IMG/VR virus record: IMGVR_UViG_3300048589_001555
Location: 1 to 33,811 of that record
Strand: one strand, 5' to 3'
Length of the DNA: 33,811 bases
From: a virus
Positions 7,414 through 14,093 of the stretch are shown one piece after another (position 1 is the stretch's first letter; every line of letters begins with the position of its first letter). A program made the translations under genes and the position numbers. The notes under the pieces are model-generated. The model did not search any database. It was not told the origin of the DNA and was given only the letters and a program-made list of their open reading frames with translations.

Positions 7414-7635
7414 ATGATTCTAAGTTTCGAGACAATTTGTGCCGCGGTAAAGGGAGATAAGGACGCAATAGAAGAAGTACTAAAGTACTACGATCCTTAT
7501 ATTGTTACGATGTGCACGTTCCAATCTATGGATGAGGATGGATTTGAATACACATACGTAGATCATGACGCTATCCAATTATTACAAAAACGACTCGCTG
7601 AACAAATACCAAAATGGAAGGAAATCTGCAAATGA
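7414..7635 (+). CDS. HTH-type conjugative-element regulator (Tn916 Orf8 type)
   Basis: A 73-residue protein: 'LSFETICAAVKGDKDAIEEVLKYYDPYI' at the N-terminus is the characteristic beginning of the helix-turn-helix domain found in Tn916 Orf8-like proteins (PF12645 type), and it ends 'LQKRLAEQIPKWKE'. ATG 7414 is preceded by GGAGAG (7405-7410). It directly follows the sigma-like gene, as in Tn916, where the pair regulates transfer-related transcription. In phage contexts the pair probably serves as an early regulator. Its stop overlaps the next start (ATGA). Confidence 0.8.
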   Translation: MILSFETICAAVKGDKDAIEEVLKYYDPYIVTMCTFQSMDEDGFEYTYVDHDAIQLLQKRLAEQIPKWKEICK

Positions 7636-8453
7636 TACTTTTACCCGATCTGTTCGAATTCGCTTATATGCCCAACTGGTTTGACCATCTGATTGCGCTG
7701 TCTGAGATGGCAGTGCCGGAATCATGGCGTTTTACAAATCCAAAAATACCACCTAGGAACACTGATACACCGATCCTAGAAAAATATGTCAACTACGTTT
7801 TCAGGAAACAAATCATTGACTTCAACAATTTCAATTATGTGTCCAATCCAGAATATGGGGACAGAATTTTTTACATCAGAAATGAAAACGCATGTTTTAA
7901 CACAGGCCTCTACACAAAGAACTACAAGAGCATCTTTGGATGTTTTACCCGAAATAAGCGTAAAGACGCGAAGCAAGACTGGCTATTCCGAGGGTTTTTT
8001 GACGATACTGCGCCCGATTTGAAGTTTGTGCAGCCATTGCCGGATAAGCCCGGATTGCTTGTGCCGATCATGGGCATGACTTACTTCCCCGTGTGGGACA
8101 TTCGCGTCAATGTGAACCATATTCTGTGTGATCCCGACAATTTTGCGCGGCTACCACTGGAAGTGCAGCGCGCGAAAAACCTATCGCTTCTGCTTGAAAC
8201 CGCCGTCGAGCTGGCGCGGCGCAAGGCGTCGTTTGAACCCGGCATCGTAGTGCCACAGGGATATCAGGGCAAGGTGCAGTTTTTGCTTCCGTTGTGCTTA
8301 CTGGATTCTGAACGCACAGATCTTGCCATGACGCTGACTCCAATGGACGGCTATTATCTCGGCCATACCTGCTTGACGCTGGAGATGGCTTATATGAACG
8401 CGCGGCTGATCGGCAGACCGGTCGCACCCTGGCTTCTGGAACTCGTGACCTGA
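7632..8453 (+). CDS. DUF3825-like protein
   Basis: A 273-residue protein; the start overlaps the previous stop (ATGA), with AAGGAA about 9 bases upstream. The C-terminal two thirds has the run 'FFDDTAPDLKFVQPLP', 'FPVWDIRVNVNHILCD', 'VELARRKASFEPGIVVPQGY' and 'LTLEMAYMNARLIGRPVAPWL', which resembles the DUF3825 domain. That domain often sits C-terminal to RNA/DNA-binding or NYN-type domains; here it stands nearly alone after an N-terminal region of about 90 residues. Function unknown. Codon and base use change within this gene: the first third is AT-rich, while from about 8000 onward it becomes GC-rich like the phage module. This suggests a recombination joint inside or near it. Confidence 0.65.
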   Translation: MILLPDLFEFAYMPNWFDHLIALSEMAVPESWRFTNPKIPPRNTDTPILEKYVNYVFRKQIIDFNNFNYVSNPEYGDRIFYIRNENACFNTGLYTKNYKSIFGCFTRNKRKDAKQDWLFRGFFDDTAPDLKFVQPLPDKPGLLVPIMGMTYFPVWDIRVNVNHILCDPDNFARLPLEVQRAKNLSLLLETAVELARRKASFEPGIVVPQGYQGKVQFLLPLCLLDSERTDLAMTLTPMDGYYLGHTCLTLEMAYMNARLIGRPVAPWLLELVT

Positions 8454-8507
8454 TTTTTCCGGCTGCCGCCCTCAGGGGTTAAGGATATAGCACATTAAAA
8501 CTAAATA

Positions 8508-8556
8508 GGGCCTGGCGAGCGGCGCTTTTTGTGCCGTGCCGCCGGGTCCTTTTTTT
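8508..8556 (+). terminator. Rho-independent terminator after the DUF3825-like gene
   Basis: A long GC-rich hairpin: outer arms 8508-8517 and 8540-8549 pair with two wobble pairs, inner arms flank a TTTTT loop, and a run of seven T (8550-8556) follows. It separates the DUF3825-like gene from the sigma-like gene at 8611. Confidence 0.85.
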
Positions 8557-8610
8557 CGTGCGCTCAAAAATGCGCCAATCGTCTGGCTCTGAACGAAAGG
8601 AGCCGGACAA

Positions 8611-9009
8611 ATGGAACTGGTCAATATTAAGTATCGCTTTGCTGACGGGCACATTGAGGAATTGGAGGTGGAACAAGAGATCGCGGAGGCACTAAATGAA
8701 CTGGATCGGAAGGAGTACAACAACACGCAAAAGGAGACGCGCCGCCACGTAACCTTTGACGTATCCGAGGAACTGTCATGGTTGGCGGTTGATGATCAGA
8801 GATTAGCCCGAGTGCTTGATGGTGCAACAGAGGAAACTCGGCTGCATGCAGCGATATCCAAATTGAGCACCAGACAACAGACGCTGATTCGTGATTTGTT
8901 CTTTCATCGGAAAACACAAGCTGCAATCGCAGAACAGCTTGGAATTTCACAGCAGGCTGTGAGTGATCAGTTGTCGACGATCATAAAAAAGTTAAAAAAA
9001 CTTTTATGA
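8611..9009 (+). CDS. Second sigma-70 region 4-like regulator
   Basis: A 132-residue protein with a clear sigma region 4 helix-turn-helix at about 85-125 ('ISKLSTRQQTLIRDLFFHRKTQAAIAEQLGISQQAVSDQ') and a basic tail. AAAGGAG (8597-8603) lies 7 bases before the ATG. The N-terminal half is acidic and contains 'VTFDVSEELSWLAVDDQRL', common in phage and element sigma-like proteins. It is probably a positive regulator of the replication genes downstream. Near the 3' end the codons ATA AAA AAG and TTA AAA AAA create two possible -1 slippery sites followed by an A/T-rich hairpin, so a longer frameshifted form is possible. Confidence 0.8.
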   Translation: MELVNIKYRFADGHIEELEVEQEIAEALNELDRKEYNNTQKETRRHVTFDVSEELSWLAVDDQRLARVLDGATEETRLHAAISKLSTRQQTLIRDLFFHRKTQAAIAEQLGISQQAVSDQLSTIIKKLKKLL

Positions 9010-9119
9010 GAATCCTTGTATTTTGCTTTTTTCGTGACCTACAGGTGAAGGGGTTATTTTTTGGAACCTTGACATCTGAATATCCGGTGGTCATGAGAAG
9101 CCCGCATAGTCGAGGATAA
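8985..9119 (+). other. Possible -1 frameshift extension of the sigma-like protein
   Basis: The heptamer A AAA AAG at 8985-8991 is in the correct frame for -1 slippage, and A AAA AAA follows at 8994-9000. A 7-bp A/T stem (8987-8993 with 8999-9005) overlaps the sites. A -1 shift would add 42 codons up to TAA at 9117-9119, running into the structured region that follows. The sequence permits this but does not prove it. Confidence 0.3.
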
Positions 9120-9208
9120 CGTCCCAGAGTGCGGCCCGGCGGGATGCGGGGAGCGAAGAGCTGCGCGGCGAAGAGCCGATCATGACCACCGCCCTATCTC
9201 CGGGATAG
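9081..9208 (+). ncRNA. Structured RNA candidate upstream of the helicase gene
   Basis: An 11-bp perfect stem GGTGGTCATGA (9086-9096) / TCATGACCACC (9180-9190) encloses further pairs: CCCGCAT (9101-9107) with ATGCGGG (9144-9150), and two small hairpins with the same GAAGA pentaloop (9152-9162 AGC-GAAGA-GCT; 9166-9178 CGGC-GAAGA-GCCG). Another hairpin CTATC/GATAG (9194-9208) follows. The region carries no convincing ORF and lies in the leader of the replication operon. It could be a cis-acting element or a small phage RNA. No known riboswitch class was recognised by eye. Confidence 0.6.
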
Positions 9209-9243
9209 AAGCGTCTAATAGGAGAAATATTTTAATCCGTACC

Positions 9244-9262
9244 CCTTCGGGAAGGAAACATG
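9244..9262 (+). promoter_or_regulatory. Ribosome binding site hairpin of the helicase gene
   Basis: CCTT (9244-9247) pairs with AAGG (9252-9255) around a CGGG loop, so the AAGGAA ribosome binding site of ATG 9260 is partly in a hairpin. Together with the upstream folded RNA this suggests translational control of the first replication gene. Confidence 0.45.
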
Positions 9263-10705
9263 GAAAACAAGCAATTACATATGCCCATCAGAGCGCGTCC
9301 GTATGATCATCAACGACGCGCTTCTTCATTTGCCTGCCAGATGTTTGGACTGGCAGGGCACGACCCGCCGACCAGCCGCGGAGTGGCGCTACTCATGGAG
9401 ATGGGAACCGGCAAAAGCCTAACCACGATTGCGGTCGCCGGACGGTTATTTCTCAATCGAAAGATCGAGAGGATGCTAATCGTCGCGCCGTTGTCCATCC
9501 TAGGTGTCTGGCAGGAGGAGTTTCGTAAGTTCGCTGATTTTGAGTATTCGCTCACCATATTGAACGGCAGCGAATCTAAGAAGATCGAGAAATTGCGACA
9601 AATGCCGACATCAGGTTTGCAGGTTGCGGTGATCAACTACGAATCTGCCTGGAGGTTGGAAAGGGAGCTTGCTGCCTGGGACGCCTATCTCATCGTCTGC
9701 GACGAAGGGCACAAGATCAAAACGCACAACATCACCGCAAGCAAGTGTATGCACCGTCTTGGCGCAAGAGCGCGGTATCGGATGCTGCTGACGGGGACTA
9801 TCATCACGAACAAAGCGATCGATGTGTTCAGCCCGTACAAGTTTCTAAATCCGGCGGTGTTCGGCAACAGTTTCTACGCCTTTCGTAACCGCTACTTCGA
9901 TATGGTCGGGTATGGGAATCACACTCCCGTTCTGAAAGCGAATATGGCGGAGGAACTCACGCGGCGCATCCACAGCATCGCGTTCCGCGCGACAAAGGAT
10001 GAGTGCCTCGATCTGCCGGAAACGACGGAAATCGTACGCAGGGTCGACTTGGAACCACTGGCTCAGCGACTGTACCAGCAGCTGGTTCGGGACAGTTATG
10101 CGCAGATCAAGGACGGCGAGATTACCGCCGTAAACGTGCTGACCCGCCTGCTACGGCTTTCGCAATTAACCGGCGGGTTCCTACGCGGGGACGAAGGGAA
10201 TCGCGCCGAACGGATCAGCAACGCCAAACTTGACGCGCTTTCGGACATCATCGATAGCGCGGCGCAGGAAGGTGGAAAACTCGTTATCATCGCGCGTTTT
10301 TTGCCGGAGATCGATGCCATCACCGCAATTCTGGAACGGAAGGCGATCGGTTACTCGCTGATCACCGGCGCGGTGAAGGATCGCGACGAGCAGGTGCGGC
10401 GGTTTCAAACCGATTCAGAGGTGATTGTGTTCGTCGGTCAGATTGCGACGGCAGGGTTGGGCATCACGCTCACCGCTGCCGACAAGATGGTGTTCTACTC
10501 GCTTGATTACAGCATGTCGAACTTCGAACAGACAAAAGCGCGCATTCACCGTGTAGGGCAGCGCAACCCATGTACCTATCTCTACCTCGTCGCTGAAAAC
10601 ACTGTGGATGAGAAAGTGCTCCAGGCGCTACGTGACAAAGCCGATCTGGCTAGAATCCTGATCGATGATTACCGGGCGGGAAAGAACCCGTTCGGCACAC
10701 CCTGA
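9260..10705 (+). CDS. SNF2-family DEAD/DEAH-like helicase
   Basis: A 481-residue two-domain superfamily 2 ATPase. Motif I 'LLMEMGTGKSLT' (about 45-55), motif II 'VCDEGH' (146-151), motif III 'LLTGT' (176-180) and the C-terminal helicase motifs 'GLGITLTAADKMVFYSLDYS' and 'QTKARIHRVGQ' identify the SNF2 type. It is a minimal form, usual for clostridial phages, and probably remodels or translocates on DNA during phage replication or recombination. First gene of the GC-rich replication module. Its leader carries the structured RNA and a hairpin over the ribosome binding site. The next gene follows after 10 bases. Confidence 0.93.
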   Translation: MENKQLHMPIRARPYDHQRRASSFACQMFGLAGHDPPTSRGVALLMEMGTGKSLTTIAVAGRLFLNRKIERMLIVAPLSILGVWQEEFRKFADFEYSLTILNGSESKKIEKLRQMPTSGLQVAVINYESAWRLERELAAWDAYLIVCDEGHKIKTHNITASKCMHRLGARARYRMLLTGTIITNKAIDVFSPYKFLNPAVFGNSFYAFRNRYFDMVGYGNHTPVLKANMAEELTRRIHSIAFRATKDECLDLPETTEIVRRVDLEPLAQRLYQQLVRDSYAQIKDGEITAVNVLTRLLRLSQLTGGFLRGDEGNRAERISNAKLDALSDIIDSAAQEGGKLVIIARFLPEIDAITAILERKAIGYSLITGAVKDRDEQVRRFQTDSEVIVFVGQIATAGLGITLTAADKMVFYSLDYSMSNFEQTKARIHRVGQRNPCTYLYLVAENTVDEKVLQALRDKADLARILIDDYRAGKNPFGTP

Positions 10706-10715
10706 AAGGAGAAAT

Positions 10716-11132
10716 ATGGAATCAAACGACCTGTTCGTGCTGGCTGACGAGCTGCGCGAACTAAAAGAAACAAAAAAGCGCCTAGAGGATGAGCTCAAGG
10801 CGGTCGGTTTCGATATTGACCGCGTCGACGCTGACCTTGCGAAGCGCATGATAGACGCTGAAACGCAAAACTTCACCCGCAACGGCACGATGTTCTGCCT
10901 GACCAGCACGACACGCGCGTCGGCGACCGCCGGCCGCAAGGATGAGCTGTTCGAAGCGCTACGCGCGGCGGGTTATGGCGATCTTGTCTGCGAGACCGTC
11001 AACGCCAATTCACTCTCGGCGTTCGTGAAAGAGCAGACCACGGAGAACGGGGATGCCCTGCCGCAATGGCTGGATGGTCTCGTGACCGTGTTCGAAAAAA
11101 CAACTGTGGGCGTGCGGAAAGCCGCCCGATAA
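10716..11132 (+). CDS. Conserved phage protein with coiled-coil N-terminus
   Basis: A 138-residue protein. ATG 10716 has AAAGGAG (10705-10711) 4 bases upstream; an open frame upstream overlaps the helicase and is not used. Residues 5-55 ('LADELRELKETKKRLEDELKAVGFDIDRVDADL') form a coiled coil. The rest has 'YGDLVCETVNANSLSAFVKE' and '...ALPQWLDGLVTVFEKTTVGVRK', a layout seen in hypothetical proteins beside phage SNF2 helicases. No enzymatic motif. It probably works in replication or recombination with its neighbours; exact role unknown. Confidence 0.7.
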   Translation: MESNDLFVLADELRELKETKKRLEDELKAVGFDIDRVDADLAKRMIDAETQNFTRNGTMFCLTSTTRASATAGRKDELFEALRAAGYGDLVCETVNANSLSAFVKEQTTENGDALPQWLDGLVTVFEKTTVGVRKAAR

Positions 11133-11151
11133 GAGAAAGGGATAAGACAAT

Positions 11152-11907
11152 ATGACACAGGAAACAGGAATCGTACCCAACTACAACGCTTTCGAAGAGC
11201 TTGCAAACTTCAACCTGAACGACGCGATGTCGCAGGAACTCGAAGGATTGAGCCTCTCGTTTGAGCGCATCAAGATCCCCTCGGCGGGTAGCACGGTGTT
11301 TGAACTACCGTCGGCGGATGGCGGCGAGCCAGAAACGGTGAAGGAATTCACCGGCGTGATTCTCTATCATCACCCGTTGTTTGCGTATTACCGGGACAAA
11401 TACGCGGGCGGCAACGAGCCGCCGGACTGCGGCAGTTTCGACGGCGTAACCGGCGAGGGCGATCCCGGCGGCGCGTGCGCGAAATGCCGATACAACCAAT
11501 TCGGCTCGGGCGAAGGCGGCGGCAAGGCGTGTAAGAATCGCCGTCGCATCTATATTTTGCGCGAGGGCGAGGTGTTTCCGGTTCTGCTTTCGCTGCCGAC
11601 CGGCTCGCTGAAGGAGTTTACACGGTATATTCAGCGACTCTTGAGCCGCGGTAAGAAATCGCTTGCCGTGGTGACCCGTTTCTCGCTCAAGAAAGCGGTG
11701 AACACGGGCGGTATCGCGTATTCTCAGGCGCAGTTCAATGCCGAGCGCGCGTTGACCGAAACAGAGCTGACTGCGGTGGCGAGCCTCGCGGCGCAGGTGA
11801 AGGAGTACGCAAAACACGTCGGCGGGTACTCCGTCGATCTGGACGAGTTCGTCGAGGTGCCGACGCCGTTTGACCCCGTGACTGGGGAGATCGTGGAACA
11901 GCAATAA
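11152..11907 (+). CDS. Conserved phage protein with cysteine cluster (possible ssDNA-binding)
   Basis: A 251-residue protein with a central metal-binding-like cluster (Cys at 'PPDCG', 'GACAKCRYN' and 'GKACKNRRR', about residues 88-127) followed by a beta-rich part ('RIYILREGEVFPVLLSLPTGSLKEFTRYIQRLLSRGKKS'). AGAAAGGGA precedes ATG 11152. Similar proteins occur in replication modules of Gram-positive phages. The mix of a zinc-like cluster and OB-like strands suggests nucleic acid binding, but this is inference. It lies between the coiled-coil protein and the ParB-like genes in one operon. Confidence 0.65.
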   Translation: MTQETGIVPNYNAFEELANFNLNDAMSQELEGLSLSFERIKIPSAGSTVFELPSADGGEPETVKEFTGVILYHHPLFAYYRDKYAGGNEPPDCGSFDGVTGEGDPGGACAKCRYNQFGSGEGGGKACKNRRRIYILREGEVFPVLLSLPTGSLKEFTRYIQRLLSRGKKSLAVVTRFSLKKAVNTGGIAYSQAQFNAERALTETELTAVASLAAQVKEYAKHVGGYSVDLDEFVEVPTPFDPVTGEIVEQQ

Positions 11908-11964
11908 CTACGGAACTGGGGAGCGGGCAACCGCTCCCCGATGATTTGAAGAAAGGAATTCCAG

Positions 11965-12771
11965 ATGAGTTACATGCAAAGTATCGAGCGCGTCCCGCTC
12001 AACGAAATCTGCATCGAGCAATACCAGCGAGTACTGAACAATGCGCGTGTGAAACGCATTGCCGACAATTTTGACACGGCTCGCGTCGGCGTGCTTTTGC
12101 TCTCGAAGCGCGGCGAACATAACTATGCGATCGTGGACGGACAGCATCGCCTGTGCGCCATGCGTCAGATCGGATTGCAGGAGGCGGTGTGCATCGTTGT
12201 TGTCGGTATGTCATATCAAGACGAGGCTAACTATTTTCGGATCCAGACCAAGGATGCCAACGCGCTGAACGCTTATTCGGTTTACAAAGCGGGAGTTGAG
12301 GCAAAAGACGAGCATTTCCTCCGAATCGATGCCATCCTCTCAAAAAACGGTTACGCCGTCGGCTTGAAAGCCGAACCAATGGTGATCACCGCGGTGAACA
12401 CACTCTCTCGGGTCATGACCATGCAGGGCGAGAATGCTTTGGATTTGGCCTTACAGTGCATCCGAGATGCATGGCATGGAGACTCGACGGCACTGAGGCG
12501 CGAGATGTTAGCCGGCGTTGCCGAGTTTTCGCGCCGATATGCTTCGAACCTGACGGCGAATCTGTTTAGACAACGGATCGGCAATTTACTGCCAGCGGAT
12601 CTGTTCTTTGAGTATCGTTCCAGGTGCGAGGGACGCGTCAATACAAATAGTGCGTTCAAACCGATCTATCTGCAGATCTTCTGCGGAATGCTGCGCGATT
12701 ACTACAACAAAGGCCTCGGCAGCACATCGAAATTGCGGCTGGGAACAGGGGGCGAGCCACATGGAATGTAA
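11965..12771 (+). CDS. ParB-like / DUF6551-type protein
   Basis: A 268-residue protein. It begins 'SIERVPLNEICIEQYQRVLNNARVKRIADNFD', and 'YAIVDGQHRLCAMRQIG' carries the DGQHR ParB-type motif. A helical region follows ('AYSVYKAGVEAKDEHFLRIDAILSKNGYAVG'). This organisation is that of phage ParB/DGQHR-like proteins and resembles the protein at 5284. Ribosome binding site AAAGGAA (11951-11957). The 3' end overlaps the next ParB-like gene by 11 bases. DNA-binding or regulatory role during replication is likely by context; no catalytic activity can be assigned. Confidence 0.78.
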   Translation: MSYMQSIERVPLNEICIEQYQRVLNNARVKRIADNFDTARVGVLLLSKRGEHNYAIVDGQHRLCAMRQIGLQEAVCIVVVGMSYQDEANYFRIQTKDANALNAYSVYKAGVEAKDEHFLRIDAILSKNGYAVGLKAEPMVITAVNTLSRVMTMQGENALDLALQCIRDAWHGDSTALRREMLAGVAEFSRRYASNLTANLFRQRIGNLLPADLFFEYRSRCEGRVNTNSAFKPIYLQIFCGMLRDYYNKGLGSTSKLRLGTGGEPHGM

Positions 12772-13729
12772 GACGACAGAAATTCCGATCTCATCCATCC
12801 TGGTGTCGACACGTATCCGTAAGGATACGGGGAACATTGATGCGCTAGCGATGGATCTGCAGCAGCACGGGTTGATCAACCCGATCACGGTCATGGACTG
12901 CCAGAACGGATCGTATCAGCTGATTGCAGGGCTTCGACGGTTGCAAGCGGCGCAGCAGATTGGGTTGCCGCTGATTCGTACAACAGTGCTTTCACCCATG
13001 CAAGCGGAAGAGATGCTCGCGATAGAAATTGCCGAAAACGAACAACGCCTCAATTTCACCACAGCAGAACGGTTGGAATACGCCGAAAAGATCAAGGCCA
13101 TCGAACAAGCGAAGGCGCGGGAGCGTATGGCTCTTTACGCGCGTGAAGGGTACGAGAATGATCAGGGTAGGGTCGAACGATCCTACCCTGACAAAGGTAG
13201 AGTTCGAGATGCAATTGCAAAACGCGTTGGATTTTCGAGTGGATCTCAGTTCGAACGCGCGGAAGCAGTTGCGAAGAAGCGTCCTGATCTATTGGCGAAG
13301 ATTGATTCCGGTGAGGCAAGTATATATGGCGCATACAAGGCGGTCAAAAGAGATAATGCGAAACCTGAGGCTGCAGAACCTCCCGAAAAACCAAAAACAG
13401 CGCTTGACCAAGTTGCCCGTGCTGGAATCGAGCGGCTTATGAAGAATCCACATTTTCTGGAATTACTGGAGGAGCTCGGAAATATGCGCGCGGAAGCGAC
13501 TATCGCGAAAACGCAGCTAAAACGCGCGACGGAAGCATATGACAACAAAGTCAAGCACTTTGAAAACAACGTTGACTTCTTGTCGCGTCGCGTCAGGGAA
13601 CTGGAAAAAGAGAACGCCGAGCTTCGCGCCCGGCTGGGAATGGAGGCAAGGCATGTCAAGCGAGTTGAGTTCGGCAACCCCGACGGGGTCATCGGGATTC
13701 CCTCGGATTCTGTATCTGCCAAGAACTGA
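12761..13729 (+). CDS. ParB/Spo0J-family partition-like protein
   Basis: A 322-residue protein. ATG 12761 follows AGGGGGCG at suitable spacing and overlaps the previous stop. A classical ParB order is visible: 'EIPISSILVSTRIRKDTGNIDALAMDLQQHGLINPITV', 'YQLIAGLRRLQAAQQIG' (box II-like), 'AIEIAENEQRLNFTTAERLEYAEKIKAIE', then a helix-turn-helix-like stretch ('VRDAIAKRVGFSSGSQFERAEAVAKKRPDLLAKIDSGEASIYGAYKAVK'). The last 90 residues form a coiled coil. On phages such proteins aid partition or regulate transcription. No ParA is seen nearby, which argues against an autonomous partition system. A 10-bp inverted repeat lies inside the coding sequence (13162-13191). Confidence 0.85.
   Translation: MECKTTEIPISSILVSTRIRKDTGNIDALAMDLQQHGLINPITVMDCQNGSYQLIAGLRRLQAAQQIGLPLIRTTVLSPMQAEEMLAIEIAENEQRLNFTTAERLEYAEKIKAIEQAKARERMALYAREGYENDQGRVERSYPDKGRVRDAIAKRVGFSSGSQFERAEAVAKKRPDLLAKIDSGEASIYGAYKAVKRDNAKPEAAEPPEKPKTALDQVARAGIERLMKNPHFLELLEELGNMRAEATIAKTQLKRATEAYDNKVKHFENNVDFLSRRVRELEKENAELRARLGMEARHVKRVEFGNPDGVIGIPSDSVSAKN
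13162..13191. repeat. 10-bp perfect inverted repeat inside the ParB-like gene
   Basis: TCAGGGTAGG (13162-13171) and CCTACCCTGA (13182-13191) flank a 10-base centre. The encoded residues (around 'GRVERSYPDKGRV') lie in a linker, so the DNA is free to hold a binding site. It does not match the classical parS sequence. Confidence 0.6.
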
Positions 13730-14093
13730 TCGTCCGATGATCTTCGTCTGTTCTCCGTTTGCAGGTTGTGTGCAAGGAAACGTGCAAAACGCGCGCCGAT
13801 ACTCAAGATTTGCCTACATTAGCGGGTATATGCCAATCACGCCGCATTTAATGTATCCGCGCTTTCTGGACGACAAGCAATACAAAGAACGGCTGGACGG
13901 GATGGGAATGGGTCTACGTCTTCTTGATCTCTGCGAGGAGCTATGGGTGTTTGGCGATCACTATAGCTCGGGCATGCAACGCGAAATATCGCATGCATTA
14001 GGAATGCATATGACCATTCGATTCTTCGATCGGGATTGCAAGGAGCTCAAGAATCGAGACGGTTTTAACATACGAACGGAGGAAAGTATATGA
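13653..14093 (+). CDS. DUF4406/DUF7768-like (nucleoside deoxyribosyltransferase-fold) protein
   Basis: About 146 residues. The core is 'IFVCSPFAGCVQGNVQNARRYSRFAYISGYMPITPHLMYPRFLDD', then 'RLLDLCEELWVFGDHYSSGMQREISHALGMHM', matching the small Rossmann-like family related to nucleoside 2-deoxyribosyltransferases found in many phages. It may act on nucleotides or base-modified metabolites, but the phage role is not established. ATG 13653 has a perfect GGAGG (13642-13646) 6 bases upstream although it overlaps the previous gene by 77 bases. ATG 13737 would give the bare domain but has no ribosome binding site. The stop overlaps the primase start (ATGA). Confidence 0.75.
   Translation: MSSELSSATPTGSSGFPRILYLPRTDRPMIFVCSPFAGCVQGNVQNARRYSRFAYISGYMPITPHLMYPRFLDDKQYKERLDGMGMGLRLLDLCEELWVFGDHYSSGMQREISHALGMHMTIRFFDRDCKELKNRDGFNIRTEESI

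Noticed and set aside
9010-9259. A sigma-70 promoter for the helicase from TTGACA at 9069-9074
   Set aside because: The -35 is perfect but no -10-like hexamer lies 16-18 bases downstream; that region is an arm of the folded RNA.
11305-11904. A 199-codon minus-strand ORF
   Set aside because: Antisense shadow of the GC-rich cysteine-cluster protein, without a domain or ribosome binding site.
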